From Lachnospiraceae bacterium (GTDB taxonomy: Bacteria; Bacillota; Clostridia; Lachnospirales; Lachnospiraceae): a stretch of DNA of 35,258 bases. How positions within the stretch are numbered: the stretch's first letter is position 1; each line of letters opens with the position of its first letter. The stretch lies in contig JAILEQ010000052.1 of assembly GCA_024687305.1 (NCBI GenBank), positions 1 through 35,258 of the forward strand, read 5' to 3'. Below the pieces are notes generated by a model. The model searched no databases. It worked only from the letters and a program-made list of their open reading frames with translations, and was not told where the DNA came from. A program made the position numbers and the translations under genes. This document shows positions 8,447 to 14,973 of the stretch, piece after piece.

Positions 8447-8603
8447 CTTTACGGTAATTTTTCAAAGATTACCCATAAAACTAAAAGGCTTCGTGGCGAT
8501 GCACAAACGTTTTTTGCATGTCAAATATGCTTTTTTGATTCATATGTTGGTGAAAATATACAAAAACAAAAGCACAAATATGTAAGAATAGTCTAATTTA
8601 TGG
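8447..8603 (+). other. Gene-free spacer between glyA terminator and the threonine-operon promoter
   Basis: This A/T-rich spacer holds no credible gene. GGTAAT (8453-8458) can pair with ATTACC (8468-8473), and ATGCA/TGCAT around 8503-8519 could form a weak stem. I see no T-box specifier pattern and no riboswitch I recognise. Confidence 0.4.
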
Positions 8604-8632
8604 TTGATTCACCTGTTTAACCGTGTTATGAT
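8604..8632 (+). promoter_or_regulatory. Probable sigma-A promoter of the ACT-hom-kinase-lysC operon
   Basis: TTGATT (8604-8609) and TATGAT (8627-8632) are exactly 17 bases apart, giving a transcript start near 8639 and a leader of about 55 bases before the ATG at 8697. Confidence 0.68.
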
Positions 8633-8696
8633 TCTTTGGACAACGGACAAGTGTACGCGTATTAAAGACATTAAATCGTCTTGGAAGGGAGCGGGC

Positions 8697-9140
8697 ATGG
8701 CAGACTCATCAGACTATTATGTAGTTAAGAAAAAGGCGTTGCCTGAGGTTTTGTTAAGTGTTGTGGAAGCAAAACGTTTGCTTGAGACCAGAAAAGTTTC
8801 AAACGTTCAGGAAGCGGTCGATGCCGTCGGAATAAGCCGTTCAAGTTTTTACAAGTACAAAGACGATATATTCAGATTCCATGACAATTCACAGGGCACC
8901 ACGATAACGCTTACGTTTCAGATGGATGATGAGCCCGGAATTCTTTCTGATGTCTTAAAGATAATCGCCGATCACGGAGCAAACATCCTTACCATCCATC
9001 AGTCCATTCCGATCAACGGAACGGCTTCTTTGTCCTTAAGTATACAGATACTTGAGACGACGCATGATGTTGAAGCAATGATATCGATGATGGAAGACAG
9101 ACGGGGTGTTCACGACGTGCACTTGATAGCAAAAGAATAG
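8697..9140 (+). CDS. ACT-domain protein (PheB/UPF0735-like), amino-acid sensor
   Basis: This 147-residue protein starts at ATG 8697, supported by GGAAGGGA just upstream; a longer frame from 8604 would begin inside the promoter and is rejected. Residues about 10-60 form a helical, HTH-like segment (LPEVLLSVVEAKRLLETR, then AVGISRSSFYKYKDDIF). The second half is an ACT domain (ITLTFQMDDEPGILSDVLK, then GANILTIHQSIPINGTASL). This matches the UPF0735/PheB family, often next to hom or pheA. ACT domains bind amino acids such as threonine. It may regulate the operon or act as a partner of homoserine dehydrogenase. No enzymatic residues are visible. hom begins 14 bases after its stop. Confidence 0.82.
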   Translation: MADSSDYYVVKKKALPEVLLSVVEAKRLLETRKVSNVQEAVDAVGISRSSFYKYKDDIFRFHDNSQGTTITLTFQMDDEPGILSDVLKIIADHGANILTIHQSIPINGTASLSLSIQILETTHDVEAMISMMEDRRGVHDVHLIAKE

Positions 9141-9154
9141 AAGAGGATAAGGGT

Positions 9155-10369
9155 ATGATCAATGTAGCAGTTTTCGGATACGGAACGGTAGGTTCCGGAA
9201 CCGTTGAAGTATTAATGAACAATGCGGATGTGATAGCGGGATTCGTTCACGACCGAATAAACGTCAAGTCGATCCTGGATCTTAGAGATTTTCCGGGAGA
9301 CAAGTATGAATCAAGGATCGTTCACGATGTCGCGGATATCGTAAATGACCCCGAGATATCTATCATATGTGAGACTATGGGTGGCACCGGTGCCGCTTAT
9401 AAGTTTACAAAGATGGCTCTTGAAGCCGGAAAGAGCGTCTGCACATCTAACAAAGAGATGGTAGCGGCTCACGGAGCGGAGATGATCGCTCTTGCGAAGG
9501 CAAACAACTGCAGTTACAAGTTTGAGGCGAGTGTTGGCGGAGGCATTCCGATCATTCGTCCTCTCGAGACTTCACTTACCGCAGAAGTCATCCTTTCCGT
9601 ATGCGGTATCGTAAACGGTACCACAAACTATATGCTTACGAAGATGGACAAAGAAGGTGCCGATTTTGACGCAGTTTTAAAAGAGGCACAGGCAAACGGA
9701 TATGCCGAGGCAGATCCCACGGCCGATATCGAAGGATTTGATGCCTGCAGAAAGATCGCCATTCTTGCATCTTTGGTATACAAGAAGACAGTCAGATACG
9801 AAGACATTCATACCGAAGGTATTAAAAATATATCGGCTCGCGATATGAAATATGCATCGCAGCTTGGAAGAAAAATCAAATTACTTGCCCGCTATGAGAG
9901 CAACAACAATATAAGATATGCCATTGTGGCACCTTTCCTGCTTACACCCGACAATCCTCTCTACCATGTGGATGATGTGTTTAACGCCATCAAGGTAACG
10001 GGAAACATGCTCGGAGAAGCAATGTTTTACGGAAAAGGTGCGGGAAAACTTGCTACCGCGAGTGCAGTGGCCGGAGATGTTGTTGAATGCGCAAAGAATA
10101 TCGGAAAGCACATTGAATGCGAGTTAAGCGAAGAGGTTGTTTCGTTTAAGGATCTTGATGCTTCAAAGAAACGTTTCTTTGTACGTGTCGGTGCCGAAGT
10201 CACTGCCGAAGCCAAAGCGGCTCTTCCTGTGGAAGAAGAAGTAAAAGTCGGATTTTACGATGAATTTGCTTTTGTGACAAAGAAGATAAGCGAAGCGGAA
10301 TTTGAAAAAGCCAAAAACGAACTCGGTACGGGTGTCCTCAATTATATTCGTATGGAGGATAGAGAATAA
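9155..10369 (+). CDS. hom: Homoserine dehydrogenase
   Basis: This 404-residue oxidoreductase reduces aspartate semialdehyde to homoserine, the branch point to threonine and methionine. The Rossmann NAD(P) motif is at the N-terminus (VAVFGYGTVGSGT). TSNKEMVAAHGAEM, FEASVGGGIPIIRPLE and GIVNGTTNYMLTKM are family hallmarks, followed by EADPTADIEGFDACRK in the catalytic domain. The last 80 residues (from about 325) look like a shortened ACT-type region without a clear D-x-P-G-x-L ligand motif. The separate ACT protein encoded just upstream might supply feedback sensing, which is inference. An AGAGGATAAGGG site precedes ATG. Its TAA abuts the ATG of the next gene. Confidence 0.95.
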   Translation: MINVAVFGYGTVGSGTVEVLMNNADVIAGFVHDRINVKSILDLRDFPGDKYESRIVHDVADIVNDPEISIICETMGGTGAAYKFTKMALEAGKSVCTSNKEMVAAHGAEMIALAKANNCSYKFEASVGGGIPIIRPLETSLTAEVILSVCGIVNGTTNYMLTKMDKEGADFDAVLKEAQANGYAEADPTADIEGFDACRKIAILASLVYKKTVRYEDIHTEGIKNISARDMKYASQLGRKIKLLARYESNNNIRYAIVAPFLLTPDNPLYHVDDVFNAIKVTGNMLGEAMFYGKGAGKLATASAVAGDVVECAKNIGKHIECELSEEVVSFKDLDASKKRFFVRVGAEVTAEAKAALPVEEEVKVGFYDEFAFVTKKISEAEFEKAKNELGTGVLNYIRMEDRE

Positions 10370-11581
10370 ATGAAGTACGTTATTGTTTTATGTGACGGCA
10401 TGGCAGATGAGCCCATCGCCGACCTTGGCAATAAGACACCGCTTGAATATGCGGACACACCTAATTTTGACAGACTTGCAAAAAATTCCGAAATAGGTCT
10501 TGCACACACCATTCCGGAAGGAATGAATCCGGGATCGGATACCGCAAACCTCGCGGTACTCGGATACAATCCGAGACAGTATTACTCGGGGAGATCTCCT
10601 CTTGAAGCGTTATCGATAGGGGTGGCGATGGAAGATACCGATATCGCCGTTCGCTGCAACATAGTTACGCTTGAAGAAGCAGATGTACCTTTTGAAGACT
10701 TAAAGATACTCGATCACAGCTCGGGAGAGATATCGACGGAAGATTGTGCGGTACTTCTCAATGCTGTGGCAAAAGAACTGGCTAACGACAGATTTTCGTT
10801 TTACGTAGGAACGAGCTACAGACATTGTCTCATAGACAAGAAGGGTTCGGTCATAGACCTTACTCCGCCTCACGACATTTTAACAAAGCGTATAGGCGAT
10901 TATCTTCCGAAGGATCCTCTTTATCTTGATATGATGAAGAGAAGCTATGAGATATTAAAAGATCACCCCATAAACATCGAACGCAAGAAAAACGGACTCA
11001 ATCCCGCAAACTGCTGTTGGTTCTGGGGTGCGGGCACAAAGCCTATGCTCGATCCGTTCAAGAAAAAGACCGGATTTAGCGGAGCGATGATCTCCGCTGT
11101 CGATCTGTTAAAAGGTATCGCAGTCGGAGCAGACATGAAGGTCGTTAAAGTAGAAGGCGCGAACGGCGGACTCGAGACCAACTACGAGGGCAAATGCGAC
11201 GCTGCGTTTAACGAACTTACGGATCCCGATATCGATTTTGTTTACATTCATATCGAGGCTCCCGATGAGATGGGTCATCAGGGAAGTTACGAAAGAAAGG
11301 TAAAGGCTATCGAGAATATCGATAAGAGGATAGTGGGCCCTCTTTGCAAGAAGCTTAACGATGCGGGCATCGATTTCAGAATGATGATCCTTCCCGATCA
11401 TCCCACACCGGTTCGCTTAAGAACCCATACGCCCAATCCTATTCCGTATATGATCTTCGATTCAACGAAGGACTGCGGAAAGAACGGCGAATACAGCGAA
11501 AAGTTTGCCGCCTCGACCGGCATTGACATAGCTAACGGCTATACTTTGATAAACAGATTATTGTGTAAGGACGGAGAGTAA
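10370..11581 (+). CDS. Archaeal-type phosphoglycerate mutase homologue, probable homoserine kinase
   Basis: This 403-residue protein belongs to the alkaline-phosphatase-like metalloenzyme superfamily and looks like cofactor-independent phosphoglycerate mutase of the archaeal type. VIVLCDGMADEP (metal-binding Asp9), NPGSDTANLAVLGYNP (nucleophile-position Ser56), HIEAPDEMGHQGSYE and ILPDHPTPVRLRTHTPNP are visible. The gene sits between hom and lysC with no intergenic bases on either side. No thrB is present. The related family TIGR02535 has been proposed as an alternative homoserine kinase in clostridia and Bacteroides on the same grounds. I therefore infer homoserine phosphorylation for threonine synthesis; glycolytic phosphoglycerate mutase is the alternative. 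thrC is not in this window. Confidence 0.85.
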   Translation: MKYVIVLCDGMADEPIADLGNKTPLEYADTPNFDRLAKNSEIGLAHTIPEGMNPGSDTANLAVLGYNPRQYYSGRSPLEALSIGVAMEDTDIAVRCNIVTLEEADVPFEDLKILDHSSGEISTEDCAVLLNAVAKELANDRFSFYVGTSYRHCLIDKKGSVIDLTPPHDILTKRIGDYLPKDPLYLDMMKRSYEILKDHPINIERKKNGLNPANCCWFWGAGTKPMLDPFKKKTGFSGAMISAVDLLKGIAVGADMKVVKVEGANGGLETNYEGKCDAAFNELTDPDIDFVYIHIEAPDEMGHQGSYERKVKAIENIDKRIVGPLCKKLNDAGIDFRMMILPDHPTPVRLRTHTPNPIPYMIFDSTKDCGKNGEYSEKFAASTGIDIANGYTLINRLLCKDGE

Positions 11582-12910
11582 ATGAGTAAAGTAGTAAAAT
11601 TCGGCGGAAGTTCTTTGGCAAGTGCCGAACAGTTTGTAAAAGTCGGAAATATCATAAAGGCTGATCGTGACAGGAGATATGTTGTTCCTTCGGCTCCCGG
11701 AAAAAGATTTCCCAAGGATAAAAAAGTAACGGATATGCTCTATTCCTGTTATGCCACGGCTACGGGAAAAGGCGGTCGTGAAAAGATGATCGGCGAACTT
11801 AACGATATCAAGGCCAGATACACCGAGATCATCACAGGACTTAAATTAAATGTTTCTCTTGAGGACGATTTCAAAAAGATCGCCGAAGATTTTTTAAATA
11901 AAGTCGGAAGAGATTATGCTGCATCCCGCGGTGAATTCTTGAACGGAAAACTTATGGCCGCATACCTCGGATGGGATTTTATAGACTCCGCAGAGGTGAT
12001 CAAGTTCAAAGAAAACGGAGAGTTTGATTCCGATAAGACAAACGAGATACTTTCAAAGAGACTTAAAGAATCCGTTCACGCGGTAATCCCCGGATTTTAC
12101 GGTTCCCTACCCGACGGAACGATAAAGACCTTCTCAAGAGGCGGTTCGGACATAACCGGTTCGATCGTAGCAAGAGCCTGCAAGGCGGATGTATACGAAA
12201 ACTGGACGGATGTATCGGGATTTTTGATCGCCGACCCCAGGATCATCGACAATCCCGCAGGTATCGAGACGATCACTTACAAAGAACTCAGAGAGCTTTC
12301 GTACATGGGAGCAGGCGTGCTTCATGAAGATGCCATCTTCCCCGTAAGAAGTGAAGGTATTCCGATAAACATCAGAAATACAAATTCACCCGAAGACAAC
12401 GGAACCTGGATAGTTGAATCGACATGCCAGAAGTCAAAATATACGATCACGGGTGTAGCCGGAAAGAAGGGCTTTTGTTCGATCAACATCGAAAAAGATA
12501 TGATGAACTCCGAGATCGGATTCGGACGCAAAGTATTGCAGGCATTTGAAGATAACGGGATATCGTTTGAGCATATGCCTTCCGGAATCGATACGATGAC
12601 GATCTTCGTACATCAGGATGAGTTTATGGATAAAGAACAGCAGGTTGTTGCAGCCATACACAGACTTGCCGATCCCGATACGATAGAGATCGAAGCAGAT
12701 CTTGCTCTTATAGCTGTCGTTGGTCGAGGCATGAAGTCAACACGCGGTACCGCAGGAAGAATATTCTCCGCACTGGCCCACGCAAATGTGAACGTTAAGA
12801 TGATCGATCAGGGTTCGAGTGAGTTGAACATCATAATAGGTGTAGCTAACGAAGATTTTGAAACAGCGATCAAAGCGATCTATGACATATTTGTAACCGC
12901 AAGGATATAA
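11582..12910 (+). CDS. lysC: Aspartate kinase
   Basis: This 442-residue enzyme phosphorylates aspartate, the first step toward lysine, threonine and methionine. It starts VVKFGGSSLASAEQF, the kinase P-loop-like motif. It is of the clostridial type, with an insert containing VPSAPGKRFPKDKKVTDM, then FSRGGSDITGSIVA and WTDVSGFLIADPRI. The C-terminal third carries two ACT domains (ITGVAGKKGFCSINIEKD and IAVVGRGMKSTRGTAGRIF), which bind feedback amino acids. It starts directly after the stop of the kinase-like gene, so coupling is likely, and is the last gene of the operon before a strong terminator. Confidence 0.95.
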   Translation: MSKVVKFGGSSLASAEQFVKVGNIIKADRDRRYVVPSAPGKRFPKDKKVTDMLYSCYATATGKGGREKMIGELNDIKARYTEIITGLKLNVSLEDDFKKIAEDFLNKVGRDYAASRGEFLNGKLMAAYLGWDFIDSAEVIKFKENGEFDSDKTNEILSKRLKESVHAVIPGFYGSLPDGTIKTFSRGGSDITGSIVARACKADVYENWTDVSGFLIADPRIIDNPAGIETITYKELRELSYMGAGVLHEDAIFPVRSEGIPINIRNTNSPEDNGTWIVESTCQKSKYTITGVAGKKGFCSINIEKDMMNSEIGFGRKVLQAFEDNGISFEHMPSGIDTMTIFVHQDEFMDKEQQVVAAIHRLADPDTIEIEADLALIAVVGRGMKSTRGTAGRIFSALAHANVNVKMIDQGSSELNIIIGVANEDFETAIKAIYDIFVTARI

Positions 12911-12926
12911 TATTTGCATAATTTTG

Positions 12927-12958
12927 AAATGGCAGGATTTTAATCCTGCCATTTTTTG
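12927..12958 (+). terminator. Intrinsic terminator of the threonine operon
   Basis: A perfect 12-bp stem, AAATGGCAGGAT (12927-12938) with ATCCTGCCATTT (12943-12954), encloses TTTA and runs into a T-tract. Confidence 0.93.
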
Positions 12959-13017
12959 TGACAGATCGTGCGTTTTCACCAATGGAGTTGTTTTCTAAAT
13001 AGTTTAAAAAGTTCTAA

Positions 13018-13113
13018 TTGCTTACACAATTATCAATAAACGAATTATTAATTCTATAAATTTATAAATTCATAATAAAATGTATTGACAATTCAGAACC
13101 GGCATATTATACT
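13018..13113 (+). promoter_or_regulatory. Near-consensus promoter with A/T-rich upstream element
   Basis: TTGACA (13085-13090, perfect consensus) and TATACT (13108-13113) are separated by the optimal 17 bases. About 65 bases of nearly pure A/T, including the palindrome TATAAATTTATA, lie directly upstream like an UP element. It is the best promoter I see in the window, yet no normal gene starts in the next 420 bases. The expected transcript start is near 13119. Confidence 0.85.
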
Positions 13114-13154
13114 ACATACATAAGTTAAAGATATTTCTTTAACGGATAAATCCA

Positions 13155-13345
13155 TATAAGGAGGTACGGTCCACTGTACTGATTAACATATTTCGGAAGA
13201 TCATTCTTACATAAGGAGGGATTATTCCAATGCAGTGATCAGCAAGCAACCGAATAGTAAAACAAACAACAGGAGGTTAGCCCACTGCAGATGACAGGAC
13301 AATTGAATAGAATAATACCAAGGAGGTAAAGTCCATTGGACAAGG
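13155..13345 (+). repeat. Four tandem degenerate GGAGG-CCA-NTG units
   Basis: GGAGG occurs at 13160, 13215, 13272 and 13322 (spacing 55, 57, 50). Each is preceded by A-rich sequence (ATAA, ATAA, ACA, CCAA) and followed by CCACTG (13171), CCAATG (13227), CCACTG (13282) and CCATTG (13333). In units 1, 2 and 4 the GGA can pair with the TCC that ends the spacer. A further AAGGAG occurs at 13343 and another in the terminator stem. Unlike CRISPR repeats the units are short and degenerate. Confidence 0.75.
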
Positions 13346-13354
13346 AGATAGTTT

Positions 13355-13389
13355 AAGGAGCCATCGGTAAATACGATGGCTCCTTTTTT
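13355..13389 (+). terminator. Intrinsic terminator of the candidate small RNA
   Basis: AAGGAGCCATCG (13355-13366) pairs perfectly over 12 bp with CGATGGCTCCTT (13374-13385) around GTAAATA, ending in six T residues. A further GTTGTT/AACAAC hairpin (13390-13407) follows. Confidence 0.93.
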
Positions 13390-13407
13390 GTTGTTTATAA
13401 TAACAAC

Positions 13408-13536
13408 CTTCGGCGGATGAATATATCAGACCTCCGGACTATGTTTTGCCGTCGTTTATCACTTTTTGGTGGATTTATGTAACCCTATGGTGTATAATGA
13501 CTATGATTGGATACCTATAAGGATTTATGAGGAATC
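13408..13536 (+). promoter_or_regulatory. Spacer with possible promoter of the GH3-like/protease operon
   Basis: After the small-RNA terminator, TATAAT at 13493-13498 is a good -10 element with only a weak -35 candidate (TGGATT, 13470-13475, 17-base spacing). Transcription would start near 13505, about 30 bases before the ATG. Ribosome site AGGA lies at about 13526-13530. Confidence 0.45.
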
Positions 13537-14973
13537 ATGGAAGAAGATAACAAATATATAACCTATTTGAATAAACCTAAAGAACCTGAAGAAAAAGTTG
13601 TCACAAGGCGTAAAAAGAGAAAACGCGCCAGAATGCTCGCAACGTTTTCTTTTATTGTGATACTTTGCCTGATCGGAACAGGTGTCTGGGCTTTGATATC
13701 AGGAGCGGGAAAGAAGATCGATCTTGAATCGCTTGCTTTTTGGAAAACGACCGAGACGCAGGTTGTTGCCGAAAAGAATACCGAAGTTGAAAATGTTTTG
13801 GAAGATATCCTCGGCGAGGAAGAAGCGGTAGTCGTTACTCCGCATGCCATTGAGGAGCCCGAACCTACAAAAGAAGAACTTTTTGATGCATGGATAGATG
13901 AAAAGATAGCTCTTATGCCTTTGGAAGAAAAGGTTATGAGTCTGTTCATAGTGCGTCCCGAATCGATCACGGGTGTTGAAACGGTCATTCAGGCCGGAGA
14001 CGGAACCAAGGCCGCACTTGAAAAATATACGGTCGGCGGAATAATGTATTCCGACAAAAATGCTATTTCAAAAGAGCAGTTTACCGAAATGCTTGCAAAA
14101 ACACAGGAGTATTCGAAGTATCCGCTGTTTTTGTGCTTTAACGAAGAACTCGGAACGGGTTCTTTGGCTAAGAAGCTGGGATTTGCGTCCACAAGAACGC
14201 AAGGAGAGATCGCAGGGACGATGGATCCTTATGCGGCTTACACTGACAGCAAGATTATAGCCGATTATCTTAAGTCGGTCGGTATTAATTTCAACATAGG
14301 TTTTTCTTCCGACGTCATCAATCCCGATGATAATCTTCTGGTTATGAAAAATCGTTCATACGGAACAGATCCGGTTATCGTATCAAGAATGGTTCAGGAA
14401 AGCGTTAACGCATACAAAGAAGACGGGATTTTTGTTGCCACGGGATTTTTCCCGGGACAGGGAACGCTCAGAGACGATCCTGAGACCAGTGTCGCTTCGA
14501 TAACATCAACGGTGGAAGAGATCCGAGCAAAGCAGTACGATGTATATAAAGCCGGAATCGATTCGGGACTTACCGCCATTATCATAAGCCATGCTTATGC
14601 CGACAATCTGACGACCGGAAATATGCCTTGTTCTATGTCGAAAGAGATATATAAAGATCTTTTAAGAGAAGATTTCGGATTTACAGGTACTATTCTTATT
14701 GCCAACTGCATGGACAGTTCCACGATCACCGAATATTACGATGATGACGCATGTGCAAAGGCGATCAAAGCGGGTGCCGATATGGTAATGTGCCCCGATG
14801 ATGTTGATGCTGCTATCGAAGCCGTTGTAAGTGCGGTTAAAGAGCAGGTCATAGCCGAAGAGAGGATCAACGATTCACTTAAGAGAGTTTTCAGATTTAA
14901 ATATGCCAATGATTATGAAAATACTGTAAGCAAGACCTATTCGGAAGACGAAGGGAGCACATCCGATGAATGA
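13537..14973 (+). CDS. Membrane-anchored GH3-like protein with degraded catalytic motifs
   Basis: This 478-residue protein has a basic N-terminus, one transmembrane helix (about 34-56), an acidic linker (about 60-115) and a glycoside hydrolase family 3 / NagZ-like barrel (about 118-455). The fold is recognisable from LKSVGINFNIGFSSDV, KNRSYGTDP, DLLREDFGFTG and AIKAGADMVMCP. The usual catalytic elements are altered. The D-Q-E-G-G region reads NEELG (202-206), K-H-F-P-G-H-G reads GFFPGQG (303-309), the following D-S-H His is absent, and the nucleophile region (usually S/T-D) reads IAN (388-390). I infer a ligand-binding or structural role outside the membrane rather than hydrolysis. Its 3' end overlaps the next gene by 8 bases. 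Confidence 0.85.
   Translation: MEEDNKYITYLNKPKEPEEKVVTRRKKRKRARMLATFSFIVILCLIGTGVWALISGAGKKIDLESLAFWKTTETQVVAEKNTEVENVLEDILGEEEAVVVTPHAIEEPEPTKEELFDAWIDEKIALMPLEEKVMSLFIVRPESITGVETVIQAGDGTKAALEKYTVGGIMYSDKNAISKEQFTEMLAKTQEYSKYPLFLCFNEELGTGSLAKKLGFASTRTQGEIAGTMDPYAAYTDSKIIADYLKSVGINFNIGFSSDVINPDDNLLVMKNRSYGTDPVIVSRMVQESVNAYKEDGIFVATGFFPGQGTLRDDPETSVASITSTVEEIRAKQYDVYKAGIDSGLTAIIISHAYADNLTTGNMPCSMSKEIYKDLLREDFGFTGTILIANCMDSSTITEYYDDDACAKAIKAGADMVMCPDDVDAAIEAVVSAVKEQVIAEERINDSLKRVFRFKYANDYENTVSKTYSEDEGSTSDE

Larger units (their letters stand above)
13119..13389 (+). ncRNA. Candidate free-standing small RNA with four GGAGG repeat units
   Basis: The 626-base gap between lysC and the GH3-like gene is filled mainly by this unit: near-consensus promoter, about 270 transcribed bases, intrinsic terminator. 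Near the 5' end GTTAAAG (13124-13130) and CTTTAAC (13137-13143) form a 7-bp hairpin. Four degenerate repeats follow, each with GGAGG, 8-10 bases ending in CCA, then NTG. The second is enclosed by GATCATT/AGTGATC (13200-13206 with 13232-13238). No ORF longer than about 14 codons begins at any of these sites, so it does not look like an ordinary mRNA. I recognise no Rfam family. Roles could be a decoy for an RNA-binding protein such as CsrA, for the 16S rRNA tail, or a set of tiny leader ORFs; these are guesses. Confidence 0.7.

Noticed and set aside
8402-8696. T-box or riboswitch before the threonine operon
   Set aside because: The leader after the promoter is only about 55 bases and has no terminator/antiterminator pair or T-box sequence.
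13155-13345. CRISPR-like spacing of repeats
   Set aside because: Repeat cores are only about 5-12 bases and degenerate, just four units, with a promoter and terminator around them and no cas genes.
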